A DNA stretch of 64,000 nt from NCBI GenBank assembly GCA_020161455.1, contig JAIUNZ010000002.1:62001-126000 (forward strand). The letters run 5' to 3'. Position numbers and translations under genes: made by a program. The notes under the pieces are model-generated. The model did not search any database, was not told the origin of the DNA, and saw nothing but the letters and a program-made list of their open reading frames with translations. The DNA is from Bacteroidota bacterium (lineage in GTDB: Bacteria > Bacteroidota > Bacteroidia > Flavobacteriales > Flavobacteriaceae). Positions 7,754 through 16,549 of this stretch are shown one piece after another. Every line of letters starts with the position of its first letter. The first letter of the stretch is position 1.

Positions 7754-8626
7754 ATGGGTTCAAAAGAAGAAATTAAGATAGACGATGATTTTATATTAAT
7801 TCGTTTTCAAAACGACACTGAAGAAGTTTCCACTTTTCAGCGTTCAGTTCCATTAGGGTTAATTCAATTTCACTTTGGCTTAAAAGGAAGTGCCGACTAT
7901 ATTTTTAATCAAGGGAATTATATTTTGAACTTGAAAGAAGAAAAAGCGTTGTTGTTCTACAATCCTGAAAAAGAGTTGCCTTTGAATGTTGAAATTGCTC
8001 CAAAATCATGGTTGATTTCGATATTGGTTTCTATCAAAAAATTTCATGGATTATTCACTACCGATGCCGAACACATTCCATTTTTAAGTCAAGAAAACAA
8101 GGATAAGAAATACTATAACGAAAGTGATGTTAGCCCATCAATGGCAATTGTGCTCAATCAAATGTTTCACTACAACTTAAATCCATCGATAAAAAATTTA
8201 TATTACAAAGGAAAAGGTTATGAATTATTAAGTCTTTTTTTTAATCGAAATGAAGATCCAAATGCAGAACAATGTCCGTTTTTAGTCGATGAAGAGAATG
8301 TTTTAAAAATAAAAAAAGCCAAAGAAATTATCATCGCTAATATGGCAGAACCTCCAAGTTTACAAGAACTTGCCGACCAAGTTGGTTTGACGTTGAAGAA
8401 GTTAAAAATGGGTTTCAAGCAAATTTATGGCGATACCGTTTATGCTTTTTTATTTGACTATAAAATGGAACATGCGCGCCAATTGCTCGATACTGGTTCG
8501 TTTAATGTAAATGAAGTTGGATTAAAAATTGGGTACAGTACCGGAAGTCATTTTATTGCTGCATTCAAAAAGAAATTTGGAACAACACCAAAAAAGTATT
8601 TGATGAGTTTAAATATTTCATCATAA
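7754..8626 (+). CDS. AraC-family transcriptional regulator next to the heme genes
   Basis: A DNA-binding regulator of 290 residues. The N-terminal 180 residues form a beta-rich sensing domain (FQRSVPLGLIQFHFGLKG..). The C-terminal 95 residues hold the two helix-turn-helix units: PPSLQELADQVGLTLKKLKMGFKQIYG and VNEVGLKIGYSTGSHFIAAFKKKFGTTPKKYL, the latter matching the AraC signature. It is divergent from hemA and 71 bp upstream of hemH, so a role in heme or iron control is likely by context, but no ligand residues are identifiable. Its long leader (about 90 nt) contains several inverted repeats. Confidence 0.93.
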   Translation: MGSKEEIKIDDDFILIRFQNDTEEVSTFQRSVPLGLIQFHFGLKGSADYIFNQGNYILNLKEEKALLFYNPEKELPLNVEIAPKSWLISILVSIKKFHGLFTTDAEHIPFLSQENKDKKYYNESDVSPSMAIVLNQMFHYNLNPSIKNLYYKGKGYELLSLFFNRNEDPNAEQCPFLVDEENVLKIKKAKEIIIANMAEPPSLQELADQVGLTLKKLKMGFKQIYGDTVYAFLFDYKMEHARQLLDTGSFNVNEVGLKIGYSTGSHFIAAFKKKFGTTPKKYLMSLNISS

Positions 8627-8697
8627 ACAATAAGTTTTTAAAATAAAATCATAAAAAAATAAGTTTCCCTACTTTTATAAAAAATTAAATAGCCAAA

Positions 8698-9714
8698 ATG
8701 AAAGGTGTATTATTAGTAAATCTGGGTTCGCCAGAAAGTCCAACTCCAAAAGATGTAAAGCCGTATTTAGATGAATTTTTAATGGATAAATACGTAATTG
8801 ATGTTCCGTATTTGTTGCGTGCATTGTTGGTTCGTGGAATTATTTTGCAAACACGTCCAAAAAATTCCGCTCATGCTTATGCGCAAATTTGGACCGATGA
8901 AGGTTCGCCTTTGATTGTTTTTTCTAAAAAAATGCATGAAAAAGTAGCCAAACAAGTTGATATTCCCGTAGCATTAGCCATGCGTTATGGAACCATGACT
9001 ATTGAAAAAGGTTTGCAAGAATTAAAAGAAAAAGGTGTAACTGATGTAATGCTTTTGGCATTATATCCGCAATATGCTATGGCTTCAACTACTACTATTT
9101 GGGCTATGGCAGACGAATTGGTTGCGAAAAAATTCCCTGGAATGAAACTGACCAAAGTTCCAGCTTTTTATAATAAACCCGATTTTATCAAAACATTGGC
9201 AAATTCTATCAAAAAACATCTAGAAGGTTTTGACTACGATCATTTGTTGTTTTCCTATCACGGAATTCCAAAACGTCATATTCGCAAAACGGATGTAACC
9301 AAATCACATTGTACCATTGACGCAAAATGTTGTGTTACGGCTTCACCTGCTCATGAATTTTGTTATCGTCATCAATGTTTTGAAACGACTCGACAAGTTG
9401 TTGAATTATTAGGAATTCCCGAAGATAAATACAGTCAAACATTCCAATCTCGTTTAGCAGGTGACAAATGGCTAACTCCTTATACCGATGTTGAAATAAA
9501 TAAAATGCCTGTCAAAGGAATCAAGAAATTAGCGGTTGTTACTCCTGCATTTGTTGCCGATTGTTTAGAAACTTTAGAAGAAATTGCCATGCGTGCCAAT
9601 GAAGATTTTAAAGAAAATGGCGGTGAAGAGTTCTTTGCTGTTCCTTGTTTGAACGATGAAGATGAATGGTGTGATGTTGTTGCAAATTGGATTGAAGATT
9701 TTAAAAAAAACTAA
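8698..9714 (+). CDS. hemH: Ferrochelatase (HemH)
   Basis: Inserts Fe2+ into protoporphyrin IX, the last step to protoheme. KGVLLVNLGSPESPTPKDVKPYL at the start, PQYAMASTTT, the FSYHGIPKRH segment with the metal/proton histidine, TFQSRLAGDKWLTPYT and the CLETLEEI glutamate region are all typical. Length 338 is normal. It follows the AraC-type gene and precedes hemJ on the same strand. Confidence 0.97.
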   Translation: MKGVLLVNLGSPESPTPKDVKPYLDEFLMDKYVIDVPYLLRALLVRGIILQTRPKNSAHAYAQIWTDEGSPLIVFSKKMHEKVAKQVDIPVALAMRYGTMTIEKGLQELKEKGVTDVMLLALYPQYAMASTTTIWAMADELVAKKFPGMKLTKVPAFYNKPDFIKTLANSIKKHLEGFDYDHLLFSYHGIPKRHIRKTDVTKSHCTIDAKCCVTASPAHEFCYRHQCFETTRQVVELLGIPEDKYSQTFQSRLAGDKWLTPYTDVEINKMPVKGIKKLAVVTPAFVADCLETLEEIAMRANEDFKENGGEEFFAVPCLNDEDEWCDVVANWIEDFKKN

Positions 9715-9778
9715 TTTAGTTTACAGTCTCAGCCACGTAAACAGATGCGACTGAAAACTGAAAATTGAAAATTGAAAT

Positions 9779-10333
9779 ATGGAATTCTACAACTACTTAA
9801 AATCACTTCATTTAATCTTTGTTATCACTTGGTTTGCTGGGTTGTTTTACATTGTTCGCTTGTTTGTCTATCAAATTGAAGCTAATGATAAACCTTCACC
9901 TGAAAAAGAAATTTTACAAAAACAATACAAAATCATGACGTATCGTTTGTGGTACATTATCACTTGGCCAAGTGCTATTTTGGCTAGTTTTTTTGCGTTT
10001 TGGATGTTGTTTTTTACCGATTTAGGAAGTGCTTGGCTAAAAATGCCTTGGATGCATGTGAAACTTGGCTTCGTTTTTGTGCTTTATCTGTATCATTTGA
10101 AATGTCATCAAATTTATAAACAATTGCAAAACGATGATTTTAAATACAGTTCCAACTTCATGCGTTTGTGGAACGAAGGCGCAACATTAATATTGTTTGC
10201 CGTTGTTTTTTTAGTCATTTTAAAAAATGCAATCAACTGGATTTACGGTGTAATCGGAATTATACTTTTTTCTGTTTTGATTATGCTCGGTTTTAAATTT
10301 TACAAAAGAATTCGAGAAAGAAACAAATCCTAA
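9779..10333 (+). CDS. hemJ: Protoporphyrinogen IX oxidase HemJ (CopD-like membrane protein)
   Basis: Membrane enzyme oxidising protoporphyrinogen IX to protoporphyrin IX, supplying HemH. A 184-residue protein with four or five transmembrane helices. The conserved histidine is H11 in [19 protein letters not shown], and the invariant lysine is in PWMHVKLGFVFVLY. No hemG or hemY is seen here, so HemJ fills the gap between hemF and hemH. Start is ATG at 9779 after a stuttering AAATTGAAAATTG spacer. It is separated by 3 bp from the next gene. Confidence 0.88.
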   Translation: MEFYNYLKSLHLIFVITWFAGLFYIVRLFVYQIEANDKPSPEKEILQKQYKIMTYRLWYIITWPSAILASFFAFWMLFFTDLGSAWLKMPWMHVKLGFVFVLYLYHLKCHQIYKQLQNDDFKYSSNFMRLWNEGATLILFAVVFLVILKNAINWIYGVIGIILFSVLIMLGFKFYKRIRERNKS

Positions 10334-10336
10334 ATT

Positions 10337-11809
10337 ATGTTAAAAGGCTTCAAAATGTCAATGTTATCATTACGAATTAGGATTTTCCTATCGATGATAT
10401 TATTGATTTTGATGGCTTCTATTTTGATGGCTTCCATTTCTATTATTCAGTTTAAAAACGAAGCTAAAGATTACCACCAAGAACGATTGGACCGAAAGGA
10501 GTTTGCCATAAAAGAACACATCAATTATGTGCTTGCAACTACCACTTATCCGTTAACTCCCGAAAATCTTCCTTTGATTTTTAAGGATAAAATTCATGAA
10601 CTGGCCGATATTCATAATCTAGAAATCAACATTTATTCCCTTGATGGAAAATTACTCAAATCATCTAAAGCCAAGTTTTCTGTCGATAAAGTTTCGCCAC
10701 CCATTGATAAGTTTATTTTGAAATTGGTTCAATCTTCTGTTGAAAAACGATATGTTGACATTAAAAACATAAATGGTATAAAAAATCGTTCATCTTATAG
10801 TCAAATTAAAGATGAAAAGTTTAAACCATTGGGGATTTTGAACATTCCTTATGTGGAAGATGATGGTTTTTATGAAGAAGAATTGAAGCAATTTTTACTT
10901 CGTTTGAGCCAAGTGTATTCGTTTATGTTAGTGATTGCTTTTGCTTTGGCCTATTTTTTAGCGAGTTACATTACCAAATCTTTAAAGACCATTTCCGATA
11001 AAATCAACGAAACCAGTTTGAATCAAAAAAACGAAAAAATTGTGATTGAAGCCAACAGTCGAGAGATAAATTCTTTAATTTCTGCTTATAATAAAATGGT
11101 AGATAAACTGGAAGAAAGTGCAAGCAAACTAGCTCAAAGTGAACGCGAACAAGCTTGGCGCGAAATGGCAAAACAAGTGGCGCATGAAATCAAAAATCCA
11201 TTAACTCCAATGCGATTAACGGTGCAAAGTTTCCAAAGAAAATTTGATGCTAATGATCCTGAATTAAAGCAAAAATTAGATGATTACTCTAAAACTTTAA
11301 TTCAACAAATTGATACGATGAGTTCAGTAGCTTCGGCGTTTTCAAATTTTGCAACCATGCCAGCACAACAAAATGAAAGTTTGAATGTTGTGGATGTGGT
11401 AGAATTATCGTTGGATATTTTTAATGAAGATTTTATCGTTTTTGAAAGCAATACTGAAGAAATTATTACCAAATTAGACCGAACACAACTCATCAGGATT
11501 ATTACCAATTTGGTAAAAAATGCCATTCAATCTATACCCGAAGAGCAAGAAGAAAAAAGAATATTAGTTTCGGTTAATGAAGTAAAAAATAACGTAATCA
11601 TTTCGGTAAAAGACAACGGTATTGGAATAGAACTTTACAATCAAAGTCATATTTTTGAACCTAAATTCACTACCAAAAACAGTGGAATGGGTTTAGGTTT
11701 GGGAATTATTAGAAACATTATCGAAAATTACAAAGGAACTATTACTTTTGAAACAGAATTCGGAAAAGGAACCACATTTGTTGTTTCGCTACCAATAATT
11801 AGTAACTAA
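10337..11809 (+). CDS. NtrY-like membrane sensor histidine kinase
   Basis: A 490-residue two-component sensor. TM1 is about residues 13-36, an extracytoplasmic sensor about 37-190, TM2 about 195-215, then a HAMP-like linker, a DHp domain with the phospho-acceptor in KQVAHEIKNPLTPMRL, and HATPase_c with the N box NLVKNAIQSIP, G1 VKDNGIGI, F box and G2 GMGLGLGI. The HEIKNPLTPMR form is the NtrY type. No response regulator is adjacent. The 3-bp gap to hemJ suggests co-transcription with the heme genes. The stimulus is unknown. Confidence 0.92.
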   Translation: MLKGFKMSMLSLRIRIFLSMILLILMASILMASISIIQFKNEAKDYHQERLDRKEFAIKEHINYVLATTTYPLTPENLPLIFKDKIHELADIHNLEINIYSLDGKLLKSSKAKFSVDKVSPPIDKFILKLVQSSVEKRYVDIKNINGIKNRSSYSQIKDEKFKPLGILNIPYVEDDGFYEEELKQFLLRLSQVYSFMLVIAFALAYFLASYITKSLKTISDKINETSLNQKNEKIVIEANSREINSLISAYNKMVDKLEESASKLAQSEREQAWREMAKQVAHEIKNPLTPMRLTVQSFQRKFDANDPELKQKLDDYSKTLIQQIDTMSSVASAFSNFATMPAQQNESLNVVDVVELSLDIFNEDFIVFESNTEEIITKLDRTQLIRIITNLVKNAIQSIPEEQEEKRILVSVNEVKNNVIISVKDNGIGIELYNQSHIFEPKFTTKNSGMGLGLGIIRNIIENYKGTITFETEFGKGTTFVVSLPIISN

Positions 11810-11855
11810 ATAGAGATTTCACAGATTTTCACAGATTAAAAATTAATAAAACAAT

Positions 11856-11882
11856 TGTCACACTGAGCGCAGTCGAAGTGCT
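11856..11882. repeat. Dispersed repeat CACTGAGCGCAGTCGAAGTG
   Basis: The sequence TGTCACACTGAGCGCAGTCGAAG with CACT/AGTG ends lies just upstream of the enoyl-CoA hydratase. From memory this word and its complement are scattered at high copy in flavobacterial genomes. It also supplies a false GTG start at 11878. Confidence 0.65.
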
Positions 11883-11898
11883 TCTAAAAAACAAAAAC

Positions 11899-12681
11899 AT
11901 GACTTACGAAAATATTCTAACCTCAACAGAAAACGGAATCGGACAAATTACCATCAATCGTCCATCAAAATTAAATGCGTTAAACGTAGCCACTATTCAA
12001 GAATTGCATGACGCTTTTGATGCTTTCGATAAAAACTCAGAAGTTAAAGTGATTATCATTACAGGTGAAGGTGAAAAAGCATTTGTAGCTGGCGCTGACA
12101 TTTCTGAATTTGCGAATTTCTCGATTGAAGAAGGCGCACAATTAGCAGCACAAGGACAAGAATTATTGTTTGATTTTGTAGAAAATTTAAAAACTCCAGT
12201 CATTGCGGCCGTAAATGGTTTTGCACTTGGCGGCGGATTGGAATTGGCGATGTCGTGTCATTTCAGAATTGCTTCAGACAATGCAAAAATGGGTTTGCCT
12301 GAAGTTTCTTTAGGTGTAATTCCTGGTTATGGCGGAACACAACGTTTGCCGCAATTGGTTGGAAAAGGTCGCGCTATGGAGCTAATTATGACTGCTGGAA
12401 TGATTGATACAGAAACGGCAAAATCGTATGGCTTGGTCAATCATGTTGTCCCACAAACGGAACTTTTAGAATTTACCAAAGGAATTGCTTCTAAAATTAT
12501 GCGCAATTCTCCAATGGCAATAGGCAAAGCAATTTCGGCTATTAATGCCAATTATAAAGATGGCGTCAATGGCTTTGAAACCGAAATTAAAAACTTTGGA
12601 AAATGTTTCGGCACCGAAGATTTTAGAGAAGGAACAACTGCTTTTTTGGAGAAAAGAAAAGCAGATTTTAATGGGAAATAA
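11899..12681 (+). CDS. Enoyl-CoA hydratase/isomerase family protein
   Basis: A crotonase-fold enzyme of 260 residues, probably hydrating short-chain enoyl-CoA in fatty-acid or amino-acid breakdown. The oxyanion-hole stretch AFVAGADISEF, the first catalytic glutamate in NGFALGGGLELAMSCHF, and the second in MGLPEVSLGVIPGYGGTQRLP are both present, which favours hydratase activity. Start chosen at the ATG (MTYENILTSTENG). The upstream in-frame GTG is within a dispersed repeat. It stands alone between a kinase gene and a DUF4143 ATPase. Confidence 0.93.
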   Translation: MTYENILTSTENGIGQITINRPSKLNALNVATIQELHDAFDAFDKNSEVKVIIITGEGEKAFVAGADISEFANFSIEEGAQLAAQGQELLFDFVENLKTPVIAAVNGFALGGGLELAMSCHFRIASDNAKMGLPEVSLGVIPGYGGTQRLPQLVGKGRAMELIMTAGMIDTETAKSYGLVNHVVPQTELLEFTKGIASKIMRNSPMAIGKAISAINANYKDGVNGFETEIKNFGKCFGTEDFREGTTAFLEKRKADFNGK

Positions 12682-12732
12682 TTTTAAATATTGAACCAAA
12701 TTTAATTTTCTTTTTAATTTTAATTCATTTTA

Positions 12733-12820
12733 AATATCATATTATTATACTTTTTTAATATTATAATATCATATTATTATGCTTTTTTGATGTTAAAATA
12801 TTAAATTATTATATATTTGC
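12733..12820. repeat. 32-bp AT-rich tandem repeat over a promoter
   Basis: Copy 1 is 12733-12764 and copy 2 is 12765-12796 (28 of 32 bases identical). A degenerate partial third runs from 12797 to about 12820. Core: AATATCATATTATTAT followed by a C-T6 block. The repeats cover the -33 element of the next gene's promoter, so they could be a regulator-binding array. Confidence 0.75.
12787..12819 (+). promoter_or_regulatory. Promoter of the DUF4143 ATPase gene
   Basis: TTG (12787-12789) and TATATTTG (12812-12819) are spaced by 22 bp and match the flavobacterial consensus. The leader is about 15 nt. The upstream element lies within the second 32-bp repeat. Confidence 0.65.
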
Positions 12821-12838
12821 ATTGGAAATTGATGTAAA

Positions 12839-13957
12839 ATGATAGCAAGAACGCAACAAACAGAAATAGATTCTCATCTTTTTAAAGGAAAAGCAATTCT
12901 TGTTTTTGGAGCAAGACAAGTAGGAAAAACGTCTTTAATAAAAAATACCATTAAAAATGATTCGTTTTTATGGTTAAATGGAGATGAACCTGACACACAA
13001 CTTTTACTAGAAAATATTACAACTGATCGTTTAAAGGCAATGATTGGTAATCATAAAATTCTGGTAATTGATGAAGCGCAAATGATTCACAATATTGGCT
13101 TACTAATCAAACGAATGGTCGATAATTTTCCCGAAATTCAAATTATTGCATCTGGAAGCAGTGCTTTTGAACTGGCTGATAAAACCAAGGAAAGTATGGT
13201 AGGACGAAAAGAAGAACTCCAACTTTTTCCTTTTAGTTACCAGGAAATGGTAAATGAAACTAATTTTGTTGAAGAAACCCGTTTGGTTCCGCATCGTTTG
13301 GTTTTTGGATATTATCCAGAGGTGATTAAAAATCCTGGAAAAGAAGAAAAAATTCTAAACGATTTGGTTGATGCCTTTTTGTATAAAGACATTTTGAATC
13401 TTGAAGGAATAAAAAAATCAGCAACACTACAACGATTAGTTCAAATGCTGGCATTTCGCATTGGGACTGAAATAAATTACAGTTCGTTTGGAAATGATCT
13501 TGGAATCAACCGTTTGACTGTTGAAAAATATATTGACATTTTAGAGAAAAACTTTATTGTATTTAGTCTTAATACGTTCAGCAAAAATCAGGATAACGAA
13601 CTCAAAAAAGGAAGGAAGATTTATTTTTGGGATGTTGGGTTGCGCAATCGAATTATAAAAAATTTCAAACCAATCGAGCTTCGAGATGATGTTGGAGCAT
13701 TATGGGAAAATTTTATAATTAGCGAGAGAAAGAAAAAATTATCTTATGAAAACCAATTTAAAGACACGCATTTTTGGAGAAATACCCAACAAGCAGAAAT
13801 TGACTATTTAGAAATTAGAAACGAAGAAATAGATGCTTTCGAAATAAAATACAGTCCAAATGTTAAGGTAAAATTCACAAAATCATTTACAGAAAAATAC
13901 AATCCAAAAACAACCGAAGTAATTCACAAAGAAAACTTTTGGAATTATTTACTATAA
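12839..13957 (+). CDS. AAA_14/DUF4143 family ATPase
   Basis: A 372-residue P-loop ATPase. Walker A is GARQVGKTSL (about 24-33), Walker B ILVIDEAQ (about 74-81), and sensor-1-like IIASGSSAFEL follows. The C-terminal half (about 190-340) is the DUF4143 domain with a restriction-endonuclease-like look: FWRNTQQAEIDYLEI and AFEIKYSP contain an E/D...ExK-type pattern. These proteins are widespread, often single genes, of unresolved function. This one is a stand-alone gene flanked upstream by 32-bp repeats. Confidence 0.85.
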   Translation: MIARTQQTEIDSHLFKGKAILVFGARQVGKTSLIKNTIKNDSFLWLNGDEPDTQLLLENITTDRLKAMIGNHKILVIDEAQMIHNIGLLIKRMVDNFPEIQIIASGSSAFELADKTKESMVGRKEELQLFPFSYQEMVNETNFVEETRLVPHRLVFGYYPEVIKNPGKEEKILNDLVDAFLYKDILNLEGIKKSATLQRLVQMLAFRIGTEINYSSFGNDLGINRLTVEKYIDILEKNFIVFSLNTFSKNQDNELKKGRKIYFWDVGLRNRIIKNFKPIELRDDVGALWENFIISERKKKLSYENQFKDTHFWRNTQQAEIDYLEIRNEEIDAFEIKYSPNVKVKFTKSFTEKYNPKTTEVIHKENFWNYLL

Positions 13958-13981
13958 AACTTTTCAAAACATTATGATTGA

Positions 13982-14626
13982 TTACTTCTCACCTTCCCAT
14001 TCGGCATAAAACTGTGACAAGAATTTTTCCATAAAAAAATGTCTTTCTTGTGCTATTTTTTTTCCAGTTTGAGTATTCATTTTATCTTTTAGTAACAACA
14101 ATTTTTCATAGAAATGATTAATTGTTGGTGCTTCAGATTTTTTATATTCTTCTTTATCCATTCCCAGTTTTGGTGCAATGGATGGATTGTAAATAGTTCT
14201 ATTTTTAAAACCTCCATAATTGAATGTTCTAGCAATACCAATGGCACCAATGGCATCCAGTCGATCAGCATCTTGCACAATTTCTAATTCGATGGAATTG
14301 AATTTCTTGTCAAAATTTCCGCCTTTGAACGAAATGTTTTCAATGATATTGATAACATGATTAGTTATTTCTTCAGAAACATTTTGTCTTTCTAAAAAAA
14401 TTCGAGCTGTTTTTGGACCAACAGTTTCATCGCCATTATGAAATTTACTATCGGCAATATCATGAAGTAATGCTCCCAGTTTTACAATTTCTAAATTACA
14501 TGTTTCGCTTTCGGCTATTAATAATGCATTTCTATAAACCCGTTCAATATGAAACCAATCGTGTCCGCCTTCGGCAGTTTTTAATTGGTCTTTTACAAAC
14601 GAAATGGTTGAATCAATTAGTGACAA
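13982..14626 (-). CDS. HD-domain metal-dependent phosphohydrolase (YedJ-like)
   Basis: A 214-residue cytoplasmic hydrolase, probably acting on a phosphate ester or nucleotide. Metal ligands of the HD fold are visible: H in GHDWFHIERV, HD in LGALLHDIAD, and D in IVQDADRLDAIGAIG. The pattern matches the YedJ/yeast YGL101-like group rather than RelA/SpoT, because no synthetase domain exists. It is downstream of the desaturase gene on the same strand across a 30-bp stutter spacer. The substrate is not predictable from sequence. Confidence 0.88.
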   Translation of the reverse strand: MSLIDSTISFVKDQLKTAEGGHDWFHIERVYRNALLIAESETCNLEIVKLGALLHDIADSKFHNGDETVGPKTARIFLERQNVSEEITNHVINIIENISFKGGNFDKKFNSIELEIVQDADRLDAIGAIGIARTFNYGGFKNRTIYNPSIAPKLGMDKEEYKKSEAPTINHFYEKLLLLKDKMNTQTGKKIAQERHFFMEKFLSQFYAEWEGEK

Positions 14627-14656
14627 TTTGGAATTTGGAATTTAAAAATTTGGAAT

Positions 14657-15643
14657 TTACACAATAGCAGGTTCGACCCACTTAAAAATTTTTGTCTCGG
14701 CTGGCAATACTAATCGCTCTGATATTTTTGCCATTCTTTCTGGCAATTTCATCAAATAATCACGTGCTTTTTCAGCTTCTGCAGTAAGATTTGTGATTTT
14801 ATCAATTTCCCATTTTTCGGTAAGTTTCTTTAAAATATCTACATAATCACTCGCCGTATAAACGCCTATCTTTTGGGCAGAATTAGAAAATTCTTCAAAA
14901 GCAGTGCCTATTTTTTCTCCAGATTCTCTTAAGAAATGAGCTGGCATTGTGATTTTTTGTTTCATCATATACTGAAAAGCAAGCATCATTTCGCTTGGAT
15001 CAACTTTAAAAATTTGAGTTACAAATTCAGAATAAGCGTGATGATGACGCATTTCGTCTCCAGCAATCATTTTACACATTTTTGACAGCTGTTTGTCGCC
15101 ATATTGTTTTGCCAATTGGGAAACTCTATTGTGAGAAATATAAGTAGCTAATTCTTGAAAACTAGTATAAACAAAGTTTTTATAAGGATCTTTTCCAGTG
15201 CCAATATCAAAACCATCATTAATTAAATGTTGGCTGGTTATTTCAACTTCACGCATGTTTACTCGACCTGATAGATACAAATATTTGTTCAACAAATCGC
15301 CATGACGGTTTTCTTCTCCTGTCCATTGACGCACCCATTTAGACCAGCCATTTCTGCCTTCATTATCAATGCCTTCTACTTCCATCAACCATGATTCATA
15401 AGTTGGTAATGCTTCCTCAGTAATAGTATCTCCAACCATAACTACCCAAAAATCATATGGTAAATCTTTAGCAATTTCTCTAAGTTCTTTTACTTCTTCA
15501 AAAAAAGTTTCGCCTTCAGAATTAGGCAAAAAATCAGAAGGCTGCCATATTTTTTCTACTGGAATTAAAAATTGATCTACAAAGCTATCTACTTTGTTTT
15601 CTAAAAACTGCATGACTTCTAGACGCATATTTTTCTGTGACAT
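14657..15643 (-). CDS. Acyl-[acyl-carrier-protein] desaturase (FAB2-like)
   Basis: Soluble di-iron enzyme introducing a double bond into acyl-ACP, hence membrane-lipid unsaturation. Both ExxH iron motifs are present: E111-N-R-H114 and E197-M-R-H200, with a further carboxylate around E164 in SFQELATYISH. At 328 residues it is the normal bacterial size without a transit peptide. The neighbouring acyltransferase (15685-16422) is on the same strand, which suggests a lipid-remodelling pair. Confidence 0.93.
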   Translation of the reverse strand: MSQKNMRLEVMQFLENKVDSFVDQFLIPVEKIWQPSDFLPNSEGETFFEEVKELREIAKDLPYDFWVVMVGDTITEEALPTYESWLMEVEGIDNEGRNGWSKWVRQWTGEENRHGDLLNKYLYLSGRVNMREVEITSQHLINDGFDIGTGKDPYKNFVYTSFQELATYISHNRVSQLAKQYGDKQLSKMCKMIAGDEMRHHHAYSEFVTQIFKVDPSEMMLAFQYMMKQKITMPAHFLRESGEKIGTAFEEFSNSAQKIGVYTASDYVDILKKLTEKWEIDKITNLTAEAEKARDYLMKLPERMAKISERLVLPAETKIFKWVEPAIV

Positions 15644-15684
15644 GATGATACGATTTGGGATTTTTTACTAAAAAATCAAAATTA

Positions 15685-16422
15685 TTATTTAATGGATGAA
15701 ACTACTGATTGCTCTGTTTTTTTTATCAATTCTTCAAAAGGGAAATCTTTAACAGGAATCGCTTGGTGTATGATAAATTCAAGTCTGTTGCCTAAACCCA
15801 TTGGGAATGCTCCAAATTTAACCATTTTCCATGAATTATTAATCGAAATTGGTACAACAAATGCTGAAGGCGATGATTTGCATAAGATTTTTAGTCCACT
15901 TTGAGCAAATTCTTTTGGTTTTCCCGTTTTGCTTCGTGTTCCTTCGGGGAAAATCACTGCTGACCGATTGTATTTTTCTATATACTCTCCTAGTGATTTA
16001 ATTACTGGAATGGCTTGTTTTGGGTCTTTTCTGTCAATTAAAACCGAACCTCCATGTCGTAAATTATATGAAACGCTTGGAATTCCTTTACCAAGTTCTA
16101 TTTTACTGACAAATTTTGGATGAAACTTTCTTAAATACCAAATAATCCCAACAATATCATACATACTTTGATGATTGGACACAAAAATAATTGGCGCATT
16201 TTTTGGAATAGTATTTCTGTTTTTAAAAGTATAAGTTGTTCCAAGTATATTGGTGCATTTCACTAAAAAAAAGTTTAAATAATCAACACTTTTTTTGTGT
16301 GCTTGATACCCAAAAACATTGAGACAAAACCACTGAATAGGATGAAAAATAACCAAACAAAGTCCAAAATACAAATAATATACGACCGAAATAGGATGCG
16401 AAATTAGTTTTTCCATACTCAT
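15685..16422 (-). CDS. 1-acyl-sn-glycerol-3-phosphate acyltransferase (PlsC-like)
   Basis: Membrane-associated acyltransferase forming phosphatidic acid. The NHxxxxD motif (NHQSMYD) and FPEGTRSKTG are both intact, with an N-terminal hydrophobic segment VYYLYFGLCLVIFHPIQWFCL. 245 residues. It lies upstream of the acyl-ACP desaturase. A second PlsC homologue is at 20265-20999, so one of the two may act on another lipid such as lysophospholipid or ornithine lipid. Confidence 0.92.
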   Translation of the reverse strand: MSMEKLISHPISVVYYLYFGLCLVIFHPIQWFCLNVFGYQAHKKSVDYLNFFLVKCTNILGTTYTFKNRNTIPKNAPIIFVSNHQSMYDIVGIIWYLRKFHPKFVSKIELGKGIPSVSYNLRHGGSVLIDRKDPKQAIPVIKSLGEYIEKYNRSAVIFPEGTRSKTGKPKEFAQSGLKILCKSSPSAFVVPISINNSWKMVKFGAFPMGLGNRLEFIIHQAIPVKDFPFEELIKKTEQSVVSSIK

Positions 16423-16486
16423 AAAATAGGAAACAAAAGTAAGAATTAAAATTGGCTTTAGATTGTTTATAATTCTTAAATTATTA

Positions 16487-16518
16487 TTGTAAAGGCATAG
16501 AAAAAAAACTTATTTTTA
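16487..16518 (+). promoter_or_regulatory. Probable recA promoter
   Basis: TTG (16487-16489), 21 bp, TATTTTTA (16511-16518): one mismatch from TAnnTTTG. No recognisable LexA-type SOS box was seen in the 127-bp region. Confidence 0.4.
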
Positions 16519-16549
16519 CGAAAATTAAGCACTTTAAATATTTAATGAA

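Noticed and set aside
10337-11809. Histidine kinase as heme sensor
   Set aside because: Only the 3-bp spacing to hemJ supports it. The sensor domain has no heme-binding motif visible and no response regulator is adjacent.
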